Assembly (NCBI RefSeq): GCF_000758305.1
Contig: NZ_CP009458.1
Location: 4,774,001 to 4,838,000 of the forward strand
Length of the DNA: 64,000 nt
Direction of reading: 5' to 3'
Source: Cedecea neteri
GTDB taxonomy: Bacteria; Pseudomonadota; Gammaproteobacteria; Enterobacterales; Enterobacteriaceae
Positions 7,945 to 16,702 of this stretch are shown here, one piece after another; the stretch's first letter is position 1, and each line of letters begins with the position of its first letter. A program made the translations under genes and the position numbers. The notes under the pieces were generated by a model. That model was not told the origin of the DNA and ran no database searches. It saw only the letters and a program-made list of their open reading frames with translations.

Positions 7945-10359
7945 TCAGACGACAAACTGGCGGAACAGCGCCTTCCCTTTCAGTAACCGAACGCCCAGCC
8001 ACCCGCCGCAAAGCGACAGCAATACCGCCCCGGTGACCGGCAGCACGATCCACAGGCGCAAATCCGGCTCCCACGGGAAATCGAACACTCGCGTTTGCAG
8101 CACGCCAAGCGCCGTTTCCGCGCCGATGGCCGCCACCAGGCCGGACACCAGCCCCAGCACGGCAAACTCGCACCACAGCGTGGTTCTGAGCAGCTTTTTA
8201 CCCGCGCCCAGCGTGCGGTAAACCACCAGTTCCTGATGGCGCTGACGCATACCCACCTGCACCTGAGCCAGCAACAGCAGCAGGCCACAGGCGGTCACCA
8301 GCACAACCATCACTTCAAGCGCACGACTGACCTGCTCCAGCACCTGGCCGATTTGTTTCAGGATGGCCCCAATATCCAGCAGGCTGACGGTCGGGAACTC
8401 GCGGTTAAGCTGGGTCAGCAGGCCGTTATTCCCCTCCCAGCGGAAGCTGGTGAGCCAACTCTGCGGCTGCCCGTCCAGCGCGCCCGGCGGGAAGATAAAG
8501 TAGAAGTTTGGCCGCAGGCTTTCCCAGTCCACTTTGCGCAGGCTGGTGACCTTCGCGGTGAAGTCCTGGGTATCCCCCATAAAGGTCACGCTGTCGCCGA
8601 GTTTAATGTTCAGGCGTTTCGCCACGCCGTCATCCATCGACACTTCCCCGGCCTTCGGCGGCCAGCTTCCCGCCAGGATAGGGTTATGATCCGGCTTCTG
8701 GCTCTGCCAGGTCAGATTTAGCTCACGGTTCAGCGCCTCATCCGGGTTGCCCTCGGTAGACTGGCCGTTAATCGCCGTCATGCGCGCCCGCACAATCGGA
8801 TAGAACGACTCCGGGATCACCTGATGGTCGGCAAGGAAGGTTTTCACCGGCTGAACCTGCTCCGGCGCAATGTTCACCAGGAAGTAGTTCGGGCTTTCCG
8901 GCGGCAGCTGTTGCTGCCATCTGTCCAGCAAATCCCCCCGCAGCACTAACAGCAATGCCAGCAGCATAAACGACAGCGAGAACGCCGCCAGTTGGCTGAG
9001 CGTCGCCCACGGCTGGCGCAGCAGGCGGTTAACCGCCAGGCGCAGGGCCAGGTTTTTCAGCGTCAGCTTTTTCAGCAGCTTCAGGACGCCCCAGCCGACC
9101 AGGCCACACAGCGCCGCGAGTACCAGCGTGCCCGCCAGCACCGCCCACAGCAGCGAACTGCCGCCCATTAGCAACGCCAGCAGCAACACCACCACCACGC
9201 TGATAACCGGCAGATAAATTTTCAGCGGCCAGACGTTGGCCACGGCGTCACGGCGCAGGACGCGCAATGGCTGAGTGGCCAGCAGTAACCGATACGGACG
9301 CAGCCCCACCAACACGGAGATTGTCACCATCGCGCCGATAGCCCACACCCACGGCCACAGGCTCGCTGGCGGCAGCGCGGCAGGCAGCACCGGCTTCAAC
9401 AGTTGCATCAGCGCGGCTTCGAACAGCAGCCCAACGGCACCTCCGGCAATGGCCGAGAGCACCAGCACCATCAGCCACTGGCCGATAATCAGTTTACGCA
9501 GCGCCGCCCTGCCCGCGCCCAGCGTTTTCAGGATCGCCACCAGGTCATAGCGGCTGCGGCAGTAATGACTCATCGCCACGGCAATCGCGGCCACGGCCAG
9601 CAGCAATGTCAGCAGGGCGGAAAGCAGCAGGAACTGCTGAGAACGCTCCAGGGATTTGCCCAGCGCACCTTCGTCCTGCTCCATGCCGATCCAGCGCTGC
9701 TCCGGCTTCAGCTTCGGCAGCAGGTAGTTTTCATACTGCAGCAGTTGCTGAGGGTTGCCGCCAAACTTGTAGCGCCAGCTAATGCGGCTGCCCGGCTGCA
9801 CCGCCCCGGTTTTCTCAACGTCAGCCAGGTTCATCATCAGGCGCGGCGCAATCTGGAACGGGTTAAACCCGGCGTCCGGCTCCTGAATCACCTGCCCGAT
9901 AATACGCAGCGTGGCGTCGCCCACGTCAATGTTGTCGCCCACTTTCAGGTTGAGCAACTCCAGCAGGCGCGGTGCCAGCAGCGCGGTGCCCGGCTCAGGC
10001 TTCAGGCCCGGCGGGTTGGTTTCCAGCTCGCCGTACATCGGGTACACGCCGTCGACCGCTTTCACATCAGCCAACTGAGGCGTATCCCCGGCAAAAGTCA
10101 TGGTGGCGAAGCTCAGCTGTTTGCCGACCTTTAAGCCATCACTTTGGGCCTGAGTCAGCCATTCGTCCGGAACGGCGCGGGCGCTGCGCAACGTCCGGTC
10201 GCCCGCCATATACTCGCGGCTTTGCTGACTGAGGCCTTTTTCCATTCTGTCGCTGATGCTGCCAAGCGCCAGTACGCAGGCCACCGCCAGGCTAAGCGCC
10301 AGCCAGACAATCAGCAGCGAGGGAGAGCGCCACTCGCGCCAGAACCAGCGGGCTATCAT
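7945..10359 (-). CDS. ybbP: YbbP, ABC transporter permease of the YbbA-YbbP system
   Basis: An 804-aa FtsX/MacB-type permease, the same length as E. coli YbbP. It begins MIARWFWREWRSPSLLIVW with a first membrane segment, a large periplasmic domain, and three or more helical bundles (LLALLTLLLAVAAIAVA; VVLVTACGLLLLLAQV; RLWIVLPVTGAVLLSL). I place the start at 10359, where its ATG overlaps the ybbA stop as ATGA. Members of this family extract lipids or lipoproteins or act mechanically rather than import solutes. The exact cargo of YbbAP is not settled. Confidence 0.95.
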   Translation of the reverse strand: MIARWFWREWRSPSLLIVWLALSLAVACVLALGSISDRMEKGLSQQSREYMAGDRTLRSARAVPDEWLTQAQSDGLKVGKQLSFATMTFAGDTPQLADVKAVDGVYPMYGELETNPPGLKPEPGTALLAPRLLELLNLKVGDNIDVGDATLRIIGQVIQEPDAGFNPFQIAPRLMMNLADVEKTGAVQPGSRISWRYKFGGNPQQLLQYENYLLPKLKPEQRWIGMEQDEGALGKSLERSQQFLLLSALLTLLLAVAAIAVAMSHYCRSRYDLVAILKTLGAGRAALRKLIIGQWLMVLVLSAIAGGAVGLLFEAALMQLLKPVLPAALPPASLWPWVWAIGAMVTISVLVGLRPYRLLLATQPLRVLRRDAVANVWPLKIYLPVISVVVVLLLALLMGGSSLLWAVLAGTLVLAALCGLVGWGVLKLLKKLTLKNLALRLAVNRLLRQPWATLSQLAAFSLSFMLLALLLVLRGDLLDRWQQQLPPESPNYFLVNIAPEQVQPVKTFLADHQVIPESFYPIVRARMTAINGQSTEGNPDEALNRELNLTWQSQKPDHNPILAGSWPPKAGEVSMDDGVAKRLNIKLGDSVTFMGDTQDFTAKVTSLRKVDWESLRPNFYFIFPPGALDGQPQSWLTSFRWEGNNGLLTQLNREFPTVSLLDIGAILKQIGQVLEQVSRALEVMVVLVTACGLLLLLAQVQVGMRQRHQELVVYRTLGAGKKLLRTTLWCEFAVLGLVSGLVAAIGAETALGVLQTRVFDFPWEPDLRLWIVLPVTGAVLLSLCGGWLGVRLLKGKALFRQFVV

Positions 10360-11042
10360 GCTTCCTCCCACAGTTTGCCTTCGCGCAGCCGCAGGCGGCG
10401 GTCGCAGCGTGCCGCCAGCTGTTCATCGTGGGTGACGAGGATCAGCGTGGTGGCGAAATCACGGTTGAGGGAAAACAGCAGGTCGGCAATGCGGTCGCCG
10501 GTTTGCCTGTCGAGGTTACCGGTGGGTTCATCGGCAAACAGCACGCCCGGCTTACCGTTAAACGCGCGAGCCAGCGCCACGCGTTGCTGCTCGCCCCCGG
10601 AGAGTTGGGCTGGCAGGTGATCGAGGCGTTTACCTAAGCCCAGTTGTTCCAGCAGCGCTTTGGCCTGCGCCCGGCTGGCCGAGCTGTTTTCACCTCGCAG
10701 CAGCGAAGGAAGCTCCACGTTTTCCAGAGCATTAAGGGTGGGCACCAGCATAAAGGACTGAAACACAAAGCCGACGTTCTTTGCACGCAGCGCCGCCCGG
10801 GCCTCTTCATCCATGCTGTGCAGCGGCTGCCCGCACAGGTTGACCTCGCCGTCCGTGCCGTCATCAAGCCCGGCCAGAATCGCCAGCAGCGTGGACTTGC
10901 CCGATCCTGACTCGCCAATCAGGGCGATGGTTTCGGCCGGTTTGACAACCAGCTCAACTCCGGTAAGGATGGAAAGCTCGTGTTCACCCTGACCCACGGA
11001 CTTACTAAGATGATGAACTTCAACAATGTTTTCCGCTGGCAT
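10356..11042 (-). CDS. ybbA: YbbA, ABC transporter ATP-binding protein
   Basis: A 228-aa LolD/MacB-type ATPase. Walker A GESGSGKST, signature LSGGEQQRVALARAF, Walker B VLFADEPTGNLD and the H-loop LVTHD are all present. It is coupled to ybbP by an ATGA overlap. Its start at 11042 lies inside the divergent tesA gene, so the two 5' ends overlap by about 33 bp and their promoters must lie within each other's coding regions, as in E. coli. Confidence 0.95.
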   Translation of the reverse strand: MPAENIVEVHHLSKSVGQGEHELSILTGVELVVKPAETIALIGESGSGKSTLLAILAGLDDGTDGEVNLCGQPLHSMDEEARAALRAKNVGFVFQSFMLVPTLNALENVELPSLLRGENSSASRAQAKALLEQLGLGKRLDHLPAQLSGGEQQRVALARAFNGKPGVLFADEPTGNLDRQTGDRIADLLFSLNRDFATTLILVTHDEQLAARCDRRLRLREGKLWEEA

Positions 11043-11633
11043 TTGCCCTTCCTGTTTCTGGCTTTGATGACTTTCCGCGCCGCTGCGGCGGACACGTTAT
11101 TGATTTTAGGCGATAGCCTGAGCGCCGGTTACCGTATGGCGGCCACCAGCGCCTGGCCCGCTCTGCTGGATGCCAAATGGCAACCGCAGGGTACAAAAGT
11201 TGTGAATGCGAGCATCAGCGGCGATACCGCAGCGCAGGGCCTGGCTCGCCTGCCGGCGCTGTTAAAACAGCACCAGCCCCGCTGGGTTTTAGTGGAGCTT
11301 GGCGGTAACGACGGCCTGCGTGGGTTCCAGCCTCAGGAGGTAGAAAAAACCCTTAACCAGGTTATCACCGACGTGAAAGCTGCCAATGCCCAACCGCTGC
11401 TGATGCAAATTCGCCTGCCCGCCAACTACGGACGCCGCTATAATGAGGCGTTTAGCGCTATTTATCCGCAACTTGCCAAAACGTTTGATATCCCTTTGCT
11501 CCCGTTCTTTATGGAGGAGGTGTATCTGAAACCGCAATGGATGCAGGATGACGGCATTCACCCTAATCGGGATGCTCAGCCGTTTATCGCCGACTGGATG
11601 GCGACGCGGCTGACTCCGTTACTCTCTAAATAA
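11010..11633 (+). CDS. tesA: TesA, multifunctional acyl-CoA thioesterase I / protease I / lysophospholipase L1
   Basis: A 207-aa periplasmic SGNH hydrolase. The signal peptide (HLPFLFLALMTFRAAA-ADT) is followed by the GDSLSAG block with nucleophile S36, the GGNDG block and the DGIHPN catalytic Asp/His block. The E. coli protein has 208 aa and starts MMNFNNVFRW, which fixes the start at 11010 even though the frame is open further upstream. It hydrolyses long-chain acyl thioesters and lysophospholipids. It is divergent from and overlaps ybbA. Confidence 0.95.
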   Translation: MMNFNNVFRWHLPFLFLALMTFRAAAADTLLILGDSLSAGYRMAATSAWPALLDAKWQPQGTKVVNASISGDTAAQGLARLPALLKQHQPRWVLVELGGNDGLRGFQPQEVEKTLNQVITDVKAANAQPLLMQIRLPANYGRRYNEAFSAIYPQLAKTFDIPLLPFFMEEVYLKPQWMQDDGIHPNRDAQPFIADWMATRLTPLLSK

Positions 11634-11710
11634 CCGGCGCTGCCGCGTCAGACATGACGAGATAGTTAAACACGACTGATCAATAATCGGGGCGCCCTTC
11701 GGGTAAAGTT

Positions 11711-12481
11711 ATGCAAAAATCCGTTTTAATTACAGGTTGCTCAAGCGGGATTGGCTTAGCCAGCGCGCAGGAGTTACAGAAGCTTGGCTATAACATTCTC
11801 GCCGCCTGCCGCAAACCGGCCGATGTAGAGCGCATGAATCAGCTTGGCTTTACCGGCATTGAACTCGATCTTGACGATGCGGAAAGCGTCCAACGCGCCG
11901 CCGCCGAAGTGATTGCCATCACCGGCAACCGCCTGTACGGGCTGTTTAATAACGGAGGTTACGGCGTGTATGGCCCGTTGAACGCCATTTCCCGCGAACA
12001 GCTTGAACAGCAATTCTCCACCAACTTCTTCGGCACGCACCAGCTCACCATGCTGCTGCTGCCGGCCATGCAGCCTCATCAGGAAGGCCGCATCGTGATG
12101 ACAAGTTCGGTGATGGGGCTGATTTCCACGCCGGGGCGCGGGGCTTATGCCGCCAGTAAATACGCGCTGGAAGCCTGGTCCGACGCGCTGCGCATGGAGC
12201 TTCGCCACAGCGGGATTAAAGTCAGCCTGATTGAGCCGGGGCCAATCCGCACCCGTTTTACCGATAACGTCAATCAAACCCAAAGCGACAAGCCGGTAGA
12301 GAATCCAGGGATTGCCGCACGGTTTACCCTCGGCCCGGAGGCGGTGGTAGCGAAAGTACGCCATGCTTTTGAAAGCCCAAGGCCGAAGCTACGCTACCCG
12401 GTGACCGTGGTGACTCACGTGATTACCGTGCTGCGCCGCCTGCTGCCAGCGTGCGCAATGGACAAAATTTTACGGAGCTGA
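11711..12481 (+). CDS. ybbO: YbbO, SDR-family NADP+-dependent aldehyde reductase
   Basis: A 256-aa short-chain dehydrogenase/reductase. The cofactor motif TGCSSGIG is at residues 8-15, NNGGYG corresponds to the NNAG motif, the catalytic Ser is in MTSSVMG, and the YAASK motif carries the Tyr and Lys. The E. coli protein reduces medium- and long-chain aliphatic aldehydes. The E. coli annotation carries a short N-terminal extension that is absent here. NNGG in place of the usual NNAG is a small deviation. It is followed after 59 nt by ybbN on the same strand. Confidence 0.93.
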   Translation: MQKSVLITGCSSGIGLASAQELQKLGYNILAACRKPADVERMNQLGFTGIELDLDDAESVQRAAAEVIAITGNRLYGLFNNGGYGVYGPLNAISREQLEQQFSTNFFGTHQLTMLLLPAMQPHQEGRIVMTSSVMGLISTPGRGAYAASKYALEAWSDALRMELRHSGIKVSLIEPGPIRTRFTDNVNQTQSDKPVENPGIAARFTLGPEAVVAKVRHAFESPRPKLRYPVTVVTHVITVLRRLLPACAMDKILRS

Positions 12482-12540
12482 GTTGAAGTCCCGGCCTCAG
12501 CCCCCATGTAAAAAAACAAATGCTTAACAGAGAATCGCCC

Positions 12541-13395
12541 ATGTCCGCAGAAAACATTATCAACATTACCGAAGCGAACCTGCACCAGACGCTGGAACAG
12601 TCCATGGCTAAGCCGGTGCTGTTTTATTTCTGGTCTGCCCGCAGCCAACATTGCGAGCAGCTCACACCGGTGCTGGACAAGCTCGCGGCCCAATACAACG
12701 GCCAGTTTATTCTCGCTAAAGTTGACTGCGACGCCGAGCAAATGGTGGCTTCGCAGTTTGGCCTGCGCTCCATTCCTACCGTCTATCTGTTCCAGAATGG
12801 TCAGCCGGTGGACGGTTTCCAGGGGCCGCAGCCGGAAGAAGCGATTCGCGCCCTGCTCGACAAAGTGCTGCCGCGTGAAGAAGAGCTGAAAGCCCAGCAG
12901 GCCGTAGAACTGATGCAGGAAGGCAAGCACGCCGAAGCCCTGCCGCTGCTGAAAGATGCGTGGCAGCTGTCCGGCCAGAACAGCGAAATTGGCCTGCTGC
13001 TGGCGGAAGTGCAGATTGCCCTGAACCGCAGCGAAGACGCCGAAGCGGTGTTGAAAACCGTGCCTCTGCAGGACCAGGACACCCGCTATCAGGCGCTGGT
13101 TTCCCAGATTGAACTACTGAAACAAGCCGCCGACACGCCGGAAATTCAACAGTTGCAGCAGCAGGTGCAAAACGAGCCGGACAATGCCCAGCTTGCCAGC
13201 CAGCTCGCGCTGCAGCTGCATCAGGTTGGCCGGAACGAAGAAGCACTGGAGCTGCTTTATACCCACCTGAAAAAAGACCTGGGTGCCGCCGACGGCCAGG
13301 CACGCAAAATGATGATGGAGATTCTGGCCGCACTGGGCACCGGCGACGCGCTGGCGTCTAAATACCGCCGTCAGATTTATGCGTTGATGTATTAA
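12541..13395 (+). CDS. cnoX: CnoX (YbbN), chaperedoxin
   Basis: A 284-aa protein, the same length as in E. coli. Residues ~5-110 form a thioredoxin fold in which the active site reads SQHC rather than CxxC, as in E. coli CnoX, so it does not act as a standard disulfide reductase. Residues ~115-284 are TPR-like helices. The family holds and protects substrates from oxidative aggregation and passes them to DnaK or GroEL. I chose the ATG at 12541 (MSAENIINI) from the homologue; a second ATG lies 21 nt upstream. Confidence 0.95.
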   Translation: MSAENIINITEANLHQTLEQSMAKPVLFYFWSARSQHCEQLTPVLDKLAAQYNGQFILAKVDCDAEQMVASQFGLRSIPTVYLFQNGQPVDGFQGPQPEEAIRALLDKVLPREEELKAQQAVELMQEGKHAEALPLLKDAWQLSGQNSEIGLLLAEVQIALNRSEDAEAVLKTVPLQDQDTRYQALVSQIELLKQAADTPEIQQLQQQVQNEPDNAQLASQLALQLHQVGRNEEALELLYTHLKKDLGAADGQARKMMMEILAALGTGDALASKYRRQIYALMY

Positions 13396-13407
13396 TCAGT
13401 GAGAACG

Positions 13408-13433
13408 AAAAAGGCCGGATATTCCGGCCTTTT
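13408..13433. terminator. Bidirectional terminator between cnoX and cfa
   Basis: AAGGCCGGA/TCCGGCCTT with a TAT loop, flanked by A- and T-runs on both sides, lying between converging genes that end at 13395 (+) and 13436 (-). Confidence 0.85.
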
Positions 13434-13435
13434 GT

Positions 13436-14587
13436 TTATCGGTACACGCGGATCCCGCCGTCCACTCCATTGGGGCTCAGCAGCACCTGCCAAAGCTGAA
13501 TATTCCTCGCGCGAAATGCGCCCGCGCAGGCGTTCAAATAATAACTAAACATCCGCTTAAACCGCTCGTCATAATTACGCGAGATATTAGGCCAGCAGCG
13601 GAGGAAATTATCGTCCCAGGCCATCAGCGTTCTGTCGTAATCCGCCCCGATATTGTGCCAGTCTTCCATAATGAAATGTTTTTCACTGGCGCTGGCAATG
13701 TGGCGCACCGAGGGCAAACAGCCGTTAGGGAAGATGTATTTGTTGATCCACGGATCGACGTTTAAATCCGTTTCATTCGAACCAATGGTATGCAGCAAAA
13801 ACAGGCCATCAGGTTTTAAATTGCGGGCAGCAACTTCAAAATAGGTATTGTAGTTTTTTGGCCCGACGTGCTCGAACATACCCACGGAAACAATGCGATC
13901 AAATTTGCTGTTGAGGTCGCGATAATCCTGCAGCAGGATCTCCACGTCCAGGCCCCGGCAGCGATCCTGAGCCATTTTTTGCTGTTCGGCCGAAATAGTC
14001 ACGCCGACAACGGAAACCCCATATTCCTGCGCCGCATACTGCGCCAGTCCGCCCCAGCCGCAGCCGATATCCAGCAGCTTCATGCCCGCTTTGAGCTGCA
14101 GTTTTTCGCAGATCATATGCAGCTTGTTACGCTGAGCTTCTTCCAGATTGCCCGCGTCTTTCCAGTAGCCGCAGGAATATTGCATATACGGATCGAGCAT
14201 CGCCGCAAACAGATCGTTACCGATATCGTAATGCTCTTTGCCAACTATCCAGGCGCGTTTGCGAGACTGCAAATTAAAAACTCTGGCCCCGGCAATACGC
14301 AGCAGGTCGGAAAAGTGTTTTGGCATTTTGCTGTCCAGGCCGTGGCGCAAAATATGGGTAAATAAAATGTCCAACCGGTCGCAGTCCCACCAGCCGTCCA
14401 TATAGCTTTCTCCCAGGCCGAGAGAACCTTCCTGTAATATTCGCTTGAAGAAGTCTGGATTGTTCACCCGAATATCTGCCGGGCCGTTGCCGTCAATATC
14501 AATCGCCATGGGTGAAATTAATTCTTCCACGATTTTCTGCCAGCGGTTGTTATTCGCCTGATGCTGCTCAGCTATTATTGTTCCCAT
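13436..14587 (-). CDS. cfa: Cyclopropane-fatty-acyl-phospholipid synthase
   Basis: A 383-aa SAM-dependent methyltransferase (E. coli Cfa is 382 aa). It carries the N-terminal CFAS domain (ADIRVNNPDFFKRIL, GLGESYMDGWWDCDRL), the SAM-binding motif LDIGCGWGGLA, and the conserved FEHVGPKNY and HNIGADYDRTLMAW blocks. It adds a methylene group from SAM to unsaturated acyl chains in membrane phospholipids, usually in stationary phase or acid stress. I use the ATG at 14587 behind GAGGAAGC. In E. coli this site holds fetA-fetB and cfa lies elsewhere, so this is a relocated or extra cfa. I cannot tell which without the rest of the genome. Confidence 0.92.
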   Translation of the reverse strand: MGTIIAEQHQANNNRWQKIVEELISPMAIDIDGNGPADIRVNNPDFFKRILQEGSLGLGESYMDGWWDCDRLDILFTHILRHGLDSKMPKHFSDLLRIAGARVFNLQSRKRAWIVGKEHYDIGNDLFAAMLDPYMQYSCGYWKDAGNLEEAQRNKLHMICEKLQLKAGMKLLDIGCGWGGLAQYAAQEYGVSVVGVTISAEQQKMAQDRCRGLDVEILLQDYRDLNSKFDRIVSVGMFEHVGPKNYNTYFEVAARNLKPDGLFLLHTIGSNETDLNVDPWINKYIFPNGCLPSVRHIASASEKHFIMEDWHNIGADYDRTLMAWDDNFLRCWPNISRNYDERFKRMFSYYLNACAGAFRARNIQLWQVLLSPNGVDGGIRVYR

Positions 14588-14830
14588 TGCTTCCTCACCG
14601 GGATAAGTGTTCTTGCCGAATACCGCCCGCCCGATAGCGCGAGCTGCCGAAGCATCCGATACTACGCCTGCTGGCACCATGCGTGAAATGAACTTAATCC
14701 ATGAAAATCATTCCATTAAGGAATAATAAAAAGGAAAGCAGCAATTAATTCTCATCGGGCACGGGGATGTTGCTGAATGTTTCAGGTTAAGCAGTTAGAC
14801 TGAATGCAAAACAAACAGGAGGTTTTTTTA

Positions 14831-15745
14831 ATGCTTATCGTGATCCCCGTATTAATTCTCGTGGCGCTGGTGATTGTGGCGGCCGGGGTAAAAATCGTGC
14901 CCCAGGGCTTCCAATGGACCGTTGAACGCTTTGGCCGCTACACCAACACCCTGATGCCGGGCCTGAATCTTGTGGTGCCGTTTATGGATCGCGTGGGCCG
15001 CAAAATCAATATGATGGAACAGGTGCTCGACATCCCTTCTCAGGAAGTCATTTCCAAAGACAACGCCAACGTCGCCATTGACGCCGTGTGCTTTATTCAG
15101 GTGGTTGACGCCCCTCGCGCCGCCTATGAAGTCAGCAACCTTGAGCTGGCGATCATCAACCTGACGATGACCAACATCCGTACCGTGCTCGGCTCGATGG
15201 AGCTGGATGAAATGTTGTCCCAGCGCGACAACATCAACACCCGCCTGCTGCACATCGTCGACGAAGCCACCAACCCGTGGGGCATTAAAATCACCCGTAT
15301 CGAAATCCGTGACGTGCGCCCACCGGCTGAGCTGATTGATGCGATGAACGCCCAGATGAAAGCCGAGCGTACCAAGCGCGCCTATATTCTTGAGGCCGAA
15401 GGGATCCGCCAGGCGGAAATCGTCAAAGCCGAAGGTGAGAAGCAGTCGAAGATCCTGAAAGCTGAGGGTGAGCGTCAGTCTGCGTTCCTTGAGGCGGAAG
15501 CCCGCGAGCGTAGCGCTGAAGCAGAAGCCCGCGCCACGCAAATGGTGTCCGAAGCTATCGCCAAAGGGGATATTCAGGCGGTGAACTACTTCGTGGCCCA
15601 GAAATACACCGACGCGCTGCAGCAAATCGGGTCGGCCAATAACAGCAAAGTGGTGCTGATGCCGCTGGATGCCTCCAGCCTGATGGGCTCCATCGCCGGG
15701 ATCAGCGAACTTATCGCCCAGAGCGGCACCGAGCGTAAAAAATGA
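14831..15745 (+). CDS. qmcA: QmcA, SPFH/stomatin-family membrane protein
   Basis: A 304-aa protein (E. coli 305). One N-terminal membrane helix (MLIVIPVLILVALVIVAA) is followed by a Band-7/SPFH domain (IVPQGFQWTVERFGRY ... NLTMTNIRTVLGSMELDEMLS) and a long charged coiled coil rich in EAEGxRQ repeats. It is thought to form large membrane-microdomain oligomers and is a multicopy suppressor of ftsH htpX defects. The start follows AGGAGG. It is coupled to ybbJ by an ATGA overlap. Confidence 0.95.
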   Translation: MLIVIPVLILVALVIVAAGVKIVPQGFQWTVERFGRYTNTLMPGLNLVVPFMDRVGRKINMMEQVLDIPSQEVISKDNANVAIDAVCFIQVVDAPRAAYEVSNLELAIINLTMTNIRTVLGSMELDEMLSQRDNINTRLLHIVDEATNPWGIKITRIEIRDVRPPAELIDAMNAQMKAERTKRAYILEAEGIRQAEIVKAEGEKQSKILKAEGERQSAFLEAEARERSAEAEARATQMVSEAIAKGDIQAVNYFVAQKYTDALQQIGSANNSKVVLMPLDASSLMGSIAGISELIAQSGTERKK

Positions 15746-16188
15746 TCGACAGCATTCTCGCGCATCCACACGTCTTCTGGCTTGCGCTTGGCGGACTGCT
15801 GCTGGCGGCGGAGATGCTCGGCGCCAGCGGCTATCTGCTGTGGAGCGGCGTGGCGGCAGTGATCACCGGCCTGCTGGTCTGGCTGCTGCCGCTTGGCTGG
15901 GAAACACAGGGCGTCTGCTTTGCCCTGCTGACGCTGGTCGCCGCCTTTCTCTGGTGGCGCTGGCTGTCCAGCCGTAAGCAACAAATTCCGGGTGAAGTGC
16001 TGAATCAGCGCGGGCAGCAGCTGGTTGGCCGCCGCTTCCGCCTGGAAACCGCTCTGGTCAACGGCCGGGGGCATGTTCGCGTGGCCGACAGCAGCTGGCC
16101 AGTGATCGCCGATGAAGATCTCCCGGCGGGCTGTGAGGTAGTGGTACTGGCCGTGGAAGGCATTACGCTCAAAATTAAGGCGGTTTAG
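15742..16188 (+). CDS. ybbJ: YbbJ, NfeD-like membrane protein
   Basis: A 148-aa protein with two to three N-terminal membrane helices (FWLALGGLLLAAEMLG, LWSGVAAVITGLLVWLLP) and a C-terminal OB-fold NfeD domain (ELVGRRFRLE-type region, DEDLPAGCEVVVLAVEG). NfeD proteins pair with stomatin/SPFH partners, here qmcA, whose stop codon its start overlaps. Its 3' end overlaps the convergent cueR end by 4 nt. Confidence 0.93.
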   Translation: MIDSILAHPHVFWLALGGLLLAAEMLGASGYLLWSGVAAVITGLLVWLLPLGWETQGVCFALLTLVAAFLWWRWLSSRKQQIPGEVLNQRGQQLVGRRFRLETALVNGRGHVRVADSSWPVIADEDLPAGCEVVVLAVEGITLKIKAV

Positions 16189-16595
16189 TTTATCTCGTGG
16201 CGATGGCAGCAGCCGGAAAGATTGTCGATGATCGGGCAATCGGCGCTGTCATCGCCCGGGCAAGCCTCTGCCAGCGTCAGCAAATGCTGGCGCATATTCT
16301 GCAGCTCAATAATGTGCCGCTCGATATCCGCGACCTTCTGCAAGGTGCGGGCTTTTACGTCCGCGCTGTGCCGGGCCGGATCGTTAAACAGGCTTACCAG
16401 CTCTTTGCACTCTTCCAGATTAAATCCGACCTGACGGGCCTGGCGCAGCAGCGTCAGCTCATCGAGATGCTTTTGCGTATAGCTGCGGTAGCCGTTGTCG
16501 GCGCGAAACGGCGGCGTGACCAGCCCTTTCTCTTCGTAAAAACGAATCGCTTTGCTGGTTAGCCCGGTTTTTTTCGCCACATCGCTAATATTCAT
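16185..16595 (-). CDS. cueR: CueR, copper-responsive MerR-family regulator
   Basis: A 136-aa protein (E. coli 135). The N-terminal MerR HTH reads MNISDVAKKTGLTSKAIRFYEEKGL, followed by the dimerisation coiled coil and the Cu(I) loop with C112 and C120 (ACPGDDSADCP), ending in the GCCHRH tail. It twists the over-long 19-bp spacer of target promoters to activate copA on Cu(I), Ag(I) or Au(I). It is divergent from copA with the operator between. E. coli glsA-ybaT, which lie between copA and cueR, are absent. Confidence 0.97.
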   Translation of the reverse strand: MNISDVAKKTGLTSKAIRFYEEKGLVTPPFRADNGYRSYTQKHLDELTLLRQARQVGFNLEECKELVSLFNDPARHSADVKARTLQKVADIERHIIELQNMRQHLLTLAEACPGDDSADCPIIDNLSGCCHRHEIN

Positions 16596-16604
16596 TTTTG
16601 CTCC

Positions 16605-16635
16605 TTGACCTTCCCCTTGATGGAAGGTTTAACCT
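16605..16635 (+). promoter_or_regulatory. copA promoter with CueR operator
   Basis: A -35 TTGACC (16605-16610) and -10 TAACCT (16630-16635) are separated by the 19-bp spacer typical of MerR-family targets. The dyad ACCTTCC ... GGAAGGT at 16608-16628 occupies the spacer and matches the E. coli CueR site almost base for base. Confidence 0.93.
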
Positions 16636-16702
16636 CTTTCATAGTTAACCGAATCATCCTTTCGGTCAATATTTCACCTCACCATCATACAGGAGTCTTG
16701 CG

